35,580 nt of DNA from Rozella allomycis CSF55 (lineage: Eukaryota > Rozellomycota): contig KE561185.1 in NCBI GenBank assembly GCA_000442015.1, positions 1 through 35,580 of the forward strand, given 5' to 3'. The position numbers were made by a program, and so were the translations under genes. Shown piece by piece: positions 21,921 to 31,318 of the stretch. The notes under the pieces were generated by a model that was not told the DNA's origin, made no database searches, and saw only the letters and a list, made by a program, of their open reading frames with translations. Positions within the stretch are counted from its first letter, which is position 1. Every line of letters begins with the position of its first letter.

Positions 21921-22184
21921 TGCAATTGACCAGGGTTGGTGGTCGAGGATTATGAGGGCGAGGATTAAGAATTTTTGAGAAAGAAATTTGAAGGGTTGAG
22001 AGTTCGTCTTTACTTTCATAAAAATTTGCAAGGGTTGGGAACGTTGAAAGTGAGTGTGACTGTTGATATCATGCTTTTGCTCGGAGATATTTAAAGTATC
22101 CAGACGATGAAAGTTTGCTGAGTAAAAATAGAAATGAAACAAACCAAAGAAAAGTACCCCTAAGTTTCAAGTTTCTCCTCATAT
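21921..22184. other. Spacer upstream of the aminopeptidase
   Basis: This 264-bp region holds the possible N-terminal extension of the aminopeptidase on the minus strand and the leader of the Gag-like frame on the plus strand. I see no separate gene. Confidence 0.45.
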
Positions 22185-22511
22185 ATGAGTATGAAGACGA
22201 GTTTGCAATACACAATCTTGAATGGCTATAACTATGATTTCTGGTGCAAATGCACCCGCATAGAGTTGATGGCAAATGGTGTCTGGCACCATGTCATTAA
22301 CGAGCCTGACCAATGCGACTTTGAAAAAATGGCGCCTGAACAGCGTATCATGGAAGCAAAAGCGCTTGCATTTCTGATGAGACTTGTCCATAGAAAAATT
22401 TTGAAAGAGTACCAGAATTATATGGGATATGCTAATCAGCTGTGGATTGCCCTGAAATTAAGTTATGAGGGAGTGGAAATAACTTCAGAATCTTCTTCGG
22501 TTTTCTTATAA
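22185..22511 (+). mobile_element. Fragment of a Ty1/Copia-type retrotransposon Gag
   Basis: A 108-residue ATG frame resembles the N-terminal Gag region of plant and fungal Copia elements (UBN2/DUF4219 type). It has a NGYNYDFWCKCTRIELMANG motif, VWHHVINEP, then AKALAFLMRLVHRKILKEYQ and ANQLWIALKLSYEG. The spacing of the conserved Trp, the helical Leu-rich part and W-x2-L-x3-Y follows that family. No protease, integrase or reverse transcriptase frame, zinc knuckle or long terminal repeat is seen nearby, so it is a solitary fragment. It has no internal stop, so it is either recent debris or a gene that has been kept. Confidence 0.6.
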
Positions 22512-22647
22512 GAGGGAATGAACCAAAGCAGACATTCAATTAATAAATAGTTGGGGAAATATGAGTTTTATTGATTTCGATTGCTTAATGATTGAATTCT
22601 CGAATCTTAAGCATTATCGGCGATCACCATGGTAAAGGAACCTTTTC

Positions 22648-24078
22648 ATGAATCACAGGAGAATAAGGTTCATTTCACTAGGTATCACGATTTTGGTTAC
22701 ATTATTCGTTACTCTTAAATTAAACGGTGAATCTGGTACATCTACGATAATCCTAAACGACATTGAGAGTTTAAAGGCGAAAGAAGAATTAAAGATGCCC
22801 GATCAAAGTAAAGAGACTTCAATAGATAGAAATGATCGTGTAAAACACACGTTAAAATCTCTTTCATCGTTTCTTAAAAAATATTTATCAACATCACAGA
22901 ATGAATCATCATGTCAACGGACTCTAGTCTGCAACGTAAATAAGGCTTGCGGATTTGGTTGCCAAATACATCACGCAGTCCATTGCTTTCACACTGCTAT
23001 TGCCACTAAAAGAACACTTGTTCTTGAGACAAAAGATTGGTCCTATAAACCTGAAGGTGGTTGGGACAAGATATTTCTACCAATAACGCAATGTCCTAAA
23101 AGACAAGAAGAAAATCAATATCCATTTTTCTCAGAAGATTCTGATCACGACCCACATGTATTTCTTCCTATTGTAGAAAATAATCAGCCAAAGTACGAAA
23201 TCCCAAATATGCCAGAGGATCTTTTTGATGAACTTAAATCGATCCACGGATATCCAACTGTGTGGTGGATTGGTCACCTTGTTTCTTACATTTTGAGGCC
23301 TACTTTGAAAACTCTCGAACCAATGGAAGATCAAAAGCGATTGTGGGCATGGCAAACTCCAGTTGTTGGGTAATTCTAAATGATTTATAATCATGTTTAG
23401 TGTGCATATACGACGAACAGATAAAATAGGTCTAGAAGCGATATATTACAGTTTGGATGAATACATGGAACATGTAGAGAAATATTTCAGGACATTGGAA
23501 TANACGTAGAGAAATATTTCGGGAAATTGGAATCTAGCCAATCTGTGAAAGTGAAGGCTGTCTTTTTGGCTACCGATGAGCCGCAGGTTATTCAGGAGGC
23601 TAAATCGCGATACAAGGAATACATCTTCTATACCAACGATCATGCTGCCTCTTTAGCGAACCATGTTTATGGCAGTAGATATTCGGATTCTTCTTTGCAT
23701 GGAGTGTTTTCAGACGTGTATCACTTGTCAAATACAGATTTTCTTGTTTGTACAATGTCATCGCAGATTTGTAGGCTTGCATATGAATTGATGCAAACAA
23801 AGCATACCGATAAATCAAATTCATTTGTATCTCTTGACGACCCTTATTATTTTGGTGGTTGGCTTCCAAAAAAGGTGTGCGCCATTGAAGATCATATCGC
23901 GAAAAGCTCTGAAGGACTCGATGCACGCATTGGTGATATTTTTGAACATCTGGGGGAGAATGATGGGTTTGTCAAAGGAAAAAATATCAGAACTGGTAGT
24001 GTAGGTCTGATACCCACCAATAAAGTTGAAGTTTGCATGAAAGGAACGCCTTTTCCTAATATTCTTAATGATAAATAA
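22648..24078 (+). CDS. Alpha-1,6-fucosyltransferase (FUT8-like), type II Golgi protein
   Basis: Would transfer fucose from GDP-fucose, in animals to the innermost GlcNAc of N-glycans. The N-terminus has a short cytosolic tail and a membrane anchor (FISLGITILVTLFVTLKLNG). The catalytic region shows CNVNKACGFGCQIHHAVHCF, TKRTLVLETKDWSY, PTVWWIGHLVSYILRP, VHIRRTDKIGLEAIYYSLDE, KAVFLATDEPQVIQEAKSRY, FLVCTMSSQICRLAYELMQT and SLDDPYYFGG. An SH3-like end follows (GDIFEHLGENDGFVKGKNIR). One intron, 23370-23400. The frame is interrupted only at the N at 23503, where about 29 bp occur almost identically on both sides, so the break is probably an assembly overlap. The Arg pair in HIRRTDK binds GDP-fucose in the family. 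Confidence 0.9.
23503..23503. other. Single-N join with duplicated flanks in the fucosyltransferase gene
   Basis: The 29 bp at 23474-23502 and at 23506-23534 match except at about three positions. As written, a stop follows the N. One copy alone gives a continuous EHVEKYF...LESSQ segment that fits the family, so two contig ends overlap here. Confidence 0.8.
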
Positions 24079-24436
24079 ATGATTCTTTTACAATAAGATC
24101 TCTTAAGCATTTAATCAAGATCTTTTCAATGAAAATGTATTGCATGCGTTGAACACATTGCTTTGATATTGTCATATCTTTCATCTAAATCGTGCCGTTT
24201 TGTTGTATGAAAAGCACGTAAATGCAACGAACAATATGTTTAAACAAATGATTATCCCAATTTTAGTTGATTATTTTCTATTTTGCCTTTTTCATCTATA
24301 TGTGAACTCTCAAATCTGAATGGAAACGTTAATTTCCTAGTGATGTTATTTTTGGGTTGATCATTTGCTTGAAAGACAGCATACAATTTAAATTTCCACC
24401 TTTGGCCAAGAGAGGCTTGGAAGTAGGAATATCAAA
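24079..24436. other. Intergenic region, nothing recognised
   Basis: 358 bp between the fucosyltransferase stop and the U2AF65 start. It is AT-rich and without an intact frame or repeat that I can support; it should contain the U2AF65 promoter. Confidence 0.5.
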
Positions 24437-25969
24437 ATGAGCGTAAGACCATAAAACGCTTTAAAATTAGCACAGATATCAAGATGATTATAGAAGAAGA
24501 GATGATCGCGACAGAAGGGACCGTTATCCGGATCGCCGTGACGATAGGCGTGACGAGCGACGTTTCGACGACAGAAGAGGGCGCGATGACCGTCACCGCA
24601 GTAGTAATTTCAGAAGACAGAGATTCCGCAGTATTTATAATATTTTTTATAGATAGGTCCCACCCCAGAAGGAATTGTTCCATTGCACTTGAGACAGCGT
24701 AAAATCCAGAACTGGGATGTTCCACGAGAGGGATGTGAGAATATGACAGCGATGGAAGCGAAGAAAACTGGATTGTTCCAGAAAGGGCCTGTTGGATTTA
24801 CGTATGGAACGAATATCAAGCCGAATACTGAAGGAGTTTACATTGAGAATACATCGACTGTTGTGACGCCTGAGATGGCGAGAACAGCAAAGAGAGTTAT
24901 ATTTACGGGTGTTGAAGAAGATGTGGATCTAGTAAAATTAATGAATTAAAGTTACAGGACAAATTCAAAGAGTTTATTTCTGGATTGATGAGATCAAAGA
25001 GTTTAACAAAGTCAGAGGAAGAGCCTGTCATTGAAGTTTTATATGATTCGGCAAAGAAAGCTGCGATAGTTGAATTTAGAACCCCAGAGGAGGCAACAGG
25101 CGGAATGCAGTTGGAAGGGATTTCGTATGAGGGGAATGTTCTCTACACAAGAAGGCCGAGAGAGTTTCAGCCAATTCCAGGCAACATTGACACTTCAATT
25201 GCTTATTTAAATAACATTATAGAAAATTTATCAATTGACAGTGTCAGTAGAATATATGTTGGAGAATTGGCTCCATTTGTAAATGATGAACATCTTTTTG
25301 AAATATTTAAACATTTTGGAGAAATAAAAAACTTCTTTCTTGTTAAAGATCTCGTAACAAGTAAATCCAGAGTAATAAATTACCTTCTTGGATGACAGGG
25401 GTTTGCGTTTATTGAATATGAAGAAGAAAAGGCAGCAGATGCAGCGCTGGAAATGAATGGATTTGAATTCTGTGATAAACATTTGGTTGTTGCAAAATCA
25501 AATTGTGACAATTTGGAACAGTTTGGAATCAATTTAATGTACATCGCCTTACCCCCATTAATAAACATTGACCTTTTGGCTGCTTCGATTGCAGTAGCAT
25601 TGGAAGAACCTTCTTGTATTCTTGTGTTAATGAATATGGTCGCCAATGAAGATCTTTTAGATGATGAAGAATACAACGGTAATTCTATCGAATGTTTAAA
25701 ACAGAAATTATGGAAGATGTGAAAGAAGTTTGTTCTACTTATGGAAAAGTTGAAAATATTATCATGCCAAGACCTGTCCCTGGTCAAAATGTCATGGGTG
25801 TTGGAAGAGTAATTATTTCCCGTTAATATCAATTTAGGTTTACATTCAATATGTTTCATCTGAAGAAGCCAAAAGGGCAGTTTTAGGATTAGCTGGAAGG
25901 AAGTATGGAGATAGAACGATTATCGCTGGATTCTACTTTTACGAGAAATTCATTGCCGGTGATTTATAA
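24437..25969 (+). CDS. U2AF2: Splicing factor U2AF large subunit (U2AF65)
   Basis: Binds the 3' part of introns and recruits U2 snRNP. Seven exons (introns 24443-24470, 24631-24656, 24932-24957, 25372-25398, 25679-25704, 25809-25837) give 456 residues. The N-terminus is Arg/Asp-rich (DDYRRRDDRDRRDRYPDRRD onward), in place of a pure RS domain. QRKIQNWDVPREGCENMTAM matches the U2AF35-binding tryptophan region. RRM1 starts at AKRVIFTGVEED, RRM2 has SRIYVGELAPFVNDEHLF and SRGFAFIEYEEEK, and the C-terminal UHM domain has VLMNMVANEDLLDDEEYNG, YGKVENIIMPRP and AGRKYGDRTIIAGFY. The first intron follows the second codon. It is notable that this gene itself needs six tiny introns removed. Confidence 0.95.
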
Positions 25970-25990
25970 ATCTACTTTAATTCTTTTTAT

Positions 25991-26485
25991 TTAATAATTT
26001 TCTGATGCTAGATTATAAATATATTCTTCATAGTAAATCTTTCCTTCTCGTGGATCAATACTGGCAGCAATGAACTCATCAATCTCTTCTTGATTCATTG
26101 GCTCTCCAACTCCCTCCATTGTCATATATTTTACCAATTCTTCTTTAGTCAAGTAGCCCTTCTTATCTTTATCTAATGCTTGAAAGCTCTTGTAGATCTT
26201 TTCTTCATCATCCCTCTTGAACGCTTCGTCCGTCATTACCAGTGTCATGCAGTTGTAAAAGTCTGTAAACTTTACTGAATTGGTATTCTCATCTCTATTC
26301 ATTTGTACTAATAACGCTTGTATTTGGTCTTCAGTCGGGTATATAGCTAGAGCCCTGATTATTGTTCCGACTTCCTTGCAGTCAATGTACAATTCATTAT
26401 TAGTTTCTGTTATTGATCCAGTTGCTTTGAAATCTTCCACGAGTCCTTTAAGACGATCTGACCAAGAAATGTTTTGTTGTTTCAT
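25991..26485 (-). CDS. Dynein regulatory complex subunit DRC8 (EFCAB2-like)
   Basis: EF-hand protein of the nexin-dynein regulatory complex that controls flagellar beating. 164 residues, intronless. It resembles EFCAB2 in CKEVGTIIRALAIYPTEDQI, KSFQALDKDKKGYLTKEELV, KYMTMEGVGEPMNQEEIDEF and AASIDPREGKIYYEEYI. The loop DKDKKGYLTKEE keeps the acidic and glycine positions of a calcium-binding EF-hand; the other loops look degenerate. Calmodulin or centrin would be the alternative, but the PTE...ASIDP pattern favours DRC8. Its stop faces that of U2AF65 with only 21 bp between. It supports a motile flagellum, together with B9D1. Confidence 0.82.
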   Translation of the reverse strand: MKQQNISWSDRLKGLVEDFKATGSITETNNELYIDCKEVGTIIRALAIYPTEDQIQALLVQMNRDENTNSVKFTDFYNCMTLVMTDEAFKRDDEEKIYKSFQALDKDKKGYLTKEELVKYMTMEGVGEPMNQEEIDEFIAASIDPREGKIYYEEYIYNLASENY

Positions 26486-26588
26486 TTACTAAATTGGATG
26501 GTTTCCAAGCAGTCGACAACAAATCAATTGCAATCTCACGGTGTAAATCAAATTAATACGTGATTTTTGCTTTAACAAAATTTTTTAT

Positions 26589-28160
26589 TTAATCAAGTAA
26601 TTTAAACGACAATATTTCATATGCAATTCGTTTTCTAAAATAGTCCATGTCTTTTTGTGAAAAATCAAATGCTTTCTGCTCTGATATACATTTTGCATAC
26701 ATCAAACTAAATACACCACAATCATAGCCATTGTGTTGATGAGGATTATTTACATTGACATGTTTTTTCCACAAAGAAAAATCTATAGGGGTTCCCTTTT
26801 TGTCTAAATGTTCATTTTCTAAATAGTCTCTCATTAACTATATTAATAATTCAAAATATTTACGTCTAAATGGCCGCGATCTGAACCACCAAGTGAATCG
26901 TAATACTCAAATCTCTTTTCGATAAAGTTCGCAGCACTCATGCACCAATGAGACGATAAATGTACAGGAAATAGAATAATGTCGTAGCTAAAAATATCTG
27001 CCTTTTTATCTCTAATTGTAAATCGTTTGCATTTTTGAAATCCATCGTCTCTATAAAATCCATAAAAGAATGAATTGAAAGTATAAGTTTTGGGATATTT
27101 ACAATTTTGCTGCTCACTTCTTCTTCTAAGCATTTTACAATAAATATTTATAACCTGGTTGAAAATAAGATTAAAATCGTTACTGAATCTTCTAGCCATG
27201 TTCCGGGCTTCAAGGATTGAGGGCATGCATAATACAATGTGGTACCAACCCCATCAAATGATCCTTCTATTTCATCATCTGGATTCCTTTTAATGGCCTT
27301 TTGAATTAGCGATTCCATTTCATTCGTGATTTCTGGTCCCCGCCTTTTCACATCCACTAGTTTTTGAATCTATTTGATTTAAGACTAATTAAATACTTTT
27401 AATTGTTTTTCTTTTTCTCGTTCGTGATGCTTCCTGGGTGTTTCTGTAGTCTTTAATGTTGCCTTTATTCTATTATGAGTATTTATATCTGATACCTCTG
27501 AATAATATCATCCAAATCATTTCTTTTTGACTTTCTAAATTCACTTGAGGGTGTCTTTAATGGAGTCATCCTTGTGACTGATTTTTTACTCGGAGTTTTA
27601 AAGTCTGGCAAAACGTCGTCCATGTTAGATTCTTGTACATGTCTCTTATAATCTATTTCGAAAATCAATTATTCAATACCCTCTAATGTCATTTTGTGAT
27701 TAATAGACTTGTTATCCAACGGACTCTTAACCAATGTGTTGAAAGGTGTCGTCTGAGACTGTACGGACGCTGACAACGCTTGTTTTACAGGAGTGCCAAA
27801 TTTAAAAGGGTCTATATCTTTCTGATATTTTTTGGTTCTAACGCTAAAAGGAGTTCCAACATTCTTGTTAGAATTCGGTATCGTACAAACAACATCGTCG
27901 GATTTCTTCGCAGGAGATGTTTCCACATTCCAGTTTTTTTCGGTAGAAATGAATAAATTCTCTACTCGGAATCCATTTGTAGATGCAGCTTTCGTTTTGG
28001 CTTTTTCGGTCGACTTTTTTTTCATCGCTGTAAATGGCTTTGTAATGTAACTTTTAACTTTGGAAAATATCTTGAATAAAGTGATATTATTTGATTTTGG
28101 TTTTTTAGACACTGGAGACTCTTGTTCAGAAAAACTCTCCCGTTCTCTTTTCAGAGTCAT
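26589..28160 (-). CDS. ULP1: SUMO-specific cysteine protease (Ulp1/SENP family)
   Basis: C48 peptidase that matures SUMO and removes it from targets, often at the nuclear envelope. Six exons (introns 26, 26, 27, 27 and 29 nt) give 478 residues. The first 300 or so are basic and Ser/Thr-rich with repeated short TP and SP motifs (GTPFSVRTKKY, FKTPSKKSV, MTPLKTPSS), likely phosphorylated and disordered. The protease domain has SLKPGTWLEDSVINIYCKML, a DIILFPVHLSSHWCM histidine, the Asp of FEYYDSLGG, a conserved Gln/Asn stretch (HQHNGYDCGVFSLMYAKCIS) with the catalytic Cys, and a helical end FRKRIAYEILSF. All catalytic residues are present, so it should be active. Confidence 0.93.
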
Positions 28161-28214
28161 TCAGAAATTTCTGGGAACAGCTATAGAATAAAGAATTACA
28201 TTAACATTTAACAA

Positions 28215-29331
28215 TTATTTATTGGAATATCTATAAGTTTGTACATTTTTCGGGGTATAAGAATTTGGAGGTAACGTAATACTGAAATTACCCAGCGGCG
28301 GAGCAGAAAAGGAGTTACGATTATGTTGATTAGCAGTTCTAATGGTATCATAGATGGATATTAATTCTTTTGAGTTTCTTGCATTGAAAATGGGATCAGA
28401 AAGAATCATGTCTATTGACGGTCGGTTTTTCACATCAATTTGCAATATACTTCTGATGAACCTTTCTATTCCTAGAATATTTCCCAGTTATTAAAATACC
28501 ATTTGATACAGGCTTTACGAAACGAAGTGGTTGGTTGAATATTGCATGCTTCACGTCAGCACTAGAATCATTGGTTCCATAGGGAAGTGTGCCATTAACC
28601 ATGACAAACATGATTATTCCGAGACTCCAAACATCCAGTTCTGGCCCTATGTAGCTTTTTCCAAGATGAAGTTCAGGTGCTGCGTACTGCACAGAACCGC
28701 AATGCGTTTTCATTCGTTTATTGATATCATATCTACAAGATAGTCCCCAATCAACAATTTTCAATCTTCCTTTCGAATCAAACATAACATTTTCGCATTT
28801 CAAGTCTCTATGAATCCATCCATGATCATGTGCGTGTTTCACGGCGGAACAAAGTTGATAAAAGACCGATAACGCGCTCAATTCCGACAAAGGACCATAC
28901 CTTCTAATTCTATGGAAAAGTTCGCCTCCGTTACAAAGTTCCATGACGAGATAAAAATTATTGTGAGTTTCAAGTGCATCGTACAACTTGACAATATTGG
29001 GGTGATCTAGAGATCTCATTGCTTCTATTTCTCTCGTAATCACTGATAAATCCTTGACTTGGTTTTTGCGCAATGTTTTAACCGCTACCGGGCAATGTGT
29101 TTTCGTGTGAATACCGTATTTCACACAGGAGAAATTTCCTTGGCCAATTGAATGATATAGCTGGAAATCTCCTACGATTTTTAGCATTCTATTGGAATAA
29201 GTTCGATGAAACGCTTCAATGTTGTTTGGATTCGTGCTAACGGACATGTAGTTTTTTTGAGCGGCAAGCCACGACTCCGATTGAAATTCAGGGGTATTAG
29301 AGAATGAAGCGATTTCCTCGGAGAAGTACAT
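28215..29331 (-). CDS. Serine/threonine protein kinase, CAMK/SNF1-like
   Basis: Two exons (28-nt intron) give 362 residues. The kinase domain starts near residue 55: glycine loop GQGNFS, ATP-site Lys85 in PVAVKTLRKN, alpha-C Glu101, HRDLKCEN at 174-180, and DWG in place of DFG at 194-196. The activation segment THCGSVQYAAPELHLGKSYI and GPELDVWSLGIIMFVMVNG resemble the SNF1/NIM1/MARK group. A short C-terminal tail after the domain is Ser/Asn/Pro-rich (PPLGNFSITLPPNSYTPKNV). DWG is found in active kinases such as CK2, so activity is expected. The exact subfamily and substrates are not clear from sequence. Confidence 0.9.
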
Positions 29332-29471
29332 GGATGAGTCTAGATTGTTTGTATTGTTTACAAAAGTTAAATTAAATACATTACAAAATTAATTGGCTCA
29401 AAGTTTAATTACTTGACATCAGCCACCAATTCATACATTCCGGGTTAAATTGACCAGTAAATCAAATATCA

Positions 29472-30187
29472 TTATATACATATATCGTACTTTATTATTA
29501 GCTCTTGCTCTCCTTTGTATACCTCATTTGAAACTAACCATTTAAGATCTTCAAAATTTTCAAATTTGGTTTCATTTTCATAGTAGAGTTTTATTCTTTC
29601 GGATTTAACATTCATAATTATTCCTAATAATGCCGATAAATGATTATACGAAGCTTTCAAGGGACACTTACAATAAGGCGCATTTAACTGTTTCAACCCA
29701 CTGTTTCATCAAATTGCAATAATTACCTTTTAAGAGGCATAAATTTTACAAAGATATGTCTAGAAAAAGTTCTTCTTTGATACTTTTCTACATCTTGGTC
29801 TAAATCTTGCTTGTCGTTTGATTCTATTTTGTCGTAGTCTTGAACTACTGAAGAATCTATCTTCTTAATTAACGATTGTATTTGATAGTCGGGTCTCAAA
29901 ACAAAAATTATAAAAGTTTACTTTATGTTGGATATTGTCGCAGCATCTATCTTTAGTTTGCATTCCGGGCACTTGTGATTCTTTTTCACATAATTTAGAA
30001 TACAGGATTTACAGACTACATTTAAGTTTAAATTATAACGTACATGTATGCATACAATCAGTTATAGTCATCGCTTGAGAACAAAGTTTGTGACATAAAG
30101 GGCAGTCCAAAATTTTTCTCAACTCGTCCTTCCTCTAAAATCTCTAAAAATAGAAATTGTTACTTTCAAATCGTTGTTGATATACAT
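29472..30187 (-). CDS. Polycomb-group RING finger protein (PCGF/BMI1-like)
   Basis: Five exons (introns 26-29 nt) give 201 residues in frame. A C3HC4 RING lies at the N-terminus with Cys19, Cys22, Cys35, His37, Cys40, Cys43, Cys54 and Cys57 (LDCPLCHKL, DCMHTFCKSCILNYVKKN, HKCPECK). ISNIKPDYQIQSLIKKID follows, equivalent to the region after the RING in PCGF proteins. After a charged linker comes a RAWUL-like ubiquitin fold: CPLKASYNHLSALLGIIMNV, IKLYYENETKFENFEDLKWL. In animals and plants PCGF proteins pair with RING1 in PRC1 to ubiquitinate histone H2A. RING1 itself or another RING/RAWUL protein is the alternative. The start is 47 bp from the divergent Vta1 gene. Confidence 0.82.
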
Positions 30188-30234
30188 TAAACATCCTTGA
30201 TCGTAAGGCATTTGCAAACTTTTGCTGTGCCACA

Positions 30235-31143
30235 ATGAGCGAGATTCCAGAGGATTTAAGCTTTGTTAAGAACTACCTGATCAAAGCGAAAGAAACTAAA
30301 GAAAAGGAGCCAATTGTGTCTTATTATTGTAATAGAATTACTCTAATTAAAAACTAAAGGCAAAATGTATGCGCTGCAATTATGTCAGAATGCAAGAGAA
30401 TCATGGATTAAAAATCAATTAGCGACAGCAACAGTAATGCAAATATTGGGCGATCTTGAAAACGTAAACTATATTGTCACTGATATTGTAGGAGAAGATC
30501 GCTCTTGAGAACAATGAAATATTTAAAAACGATGAGGCTACTAGAGCATACATAGAAAATTTTGCACTTAAAGTTTTCAAATTAGCGGATGATGACGATA
30601 GGGCGGGGAACGGTTCAAAAAAGACTGTGTTAATGTACAAGTCTGCGATTACATTTATTGAAATATTAAATATATTTGGTGAAATTCCCGAGGATGTAAA
30701 AGATAGATCAACATTTTTTATAGTTTAATGTAAAAGTGAAACATGCCAAATGGAGAATGGTTGAGATTGCTAAAGCCATGAAAGAAGGACGTGAACCTAG
30801 GCCTGTTGAATTACAATCTCCATCAATGTCTACTCCAAATGATCAGACACTAAACAATACCAACGAACAAACACATATTACTTCTCCCGTGGGTTCTCAG
30901 GTTTCACCAACCATTCCAACGAGTATAAATGTTCATCAAAGTATAAGAACAAGCGATTTTGATGAGCCGCTACCAGAAGATTATTATACATTTATAGAAA
31001 CCAAAATTGACGATAGAATTACCAATGAAGCACAAAAGTTGGCCAAATATGCTGTTAGTGCATTAATGTTTGATGACATTCCTACGGCAATAAAGAATTT
31101 AGAAGACGCCATAAAGATCTTGAAGCCATATGACACTAAATAA
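30235..31143 (+). CDS. VTA1: Vta1/LIP5, activator of the ESCRT ATPase Vps4
   Basis: Promotes Vps4 assembly during multivesicular body formation on endosomes. Four exons (introns of 31, 28 and 28 nt) give 273 residues. The N-terminal double MIT region begins MSEIPEDLSFVKNYLIKAKE and KEPIVSYYCKMYALQL, then YIENFALKVFKLADDDDRAG and FIEILNIFGEIPED, with VKHAKWRMVEIAKAMKEGRE. A disordered Ser/Thr/Pro/Gln linker follows. The C-terminal VSL domain, which binds Vps4, is ITNEAQKLAKYAVSALMFDD and TAIKNLEDAIKILKPY. The match covers the whole family length. Confidence 0.92.
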
Positions 31144-31318
31144 ACATTTCCTTATATGGTTATTAATTTCATTGTCATTAATTTAAATTATTATTTAGAA
31201 TAAAAGCTAAAATAATTTAAATGCATATATCTATTTTTTGTTGCGTGAATCAAATGAAAGAATTCTTGTTCATTCGACTGCCCTAGCCACTTTGAAAACT
31301 TTTTTTCATTTTTAACTA

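Noticed and set aside
21921-22019. Signal-anchor start at 22019 for the aminopeptidase as the preferred model
   Set aside because: It remains possible, but the Met at 21920 gives the normal family length, and the extension has no support beyond an open frame.
26589-29331. SUMO protease, kinase and DRC8 as a functional cluster
   Set aside because: They only share strand and tight spacing. No functional link follows from gene order in this kind of genome.
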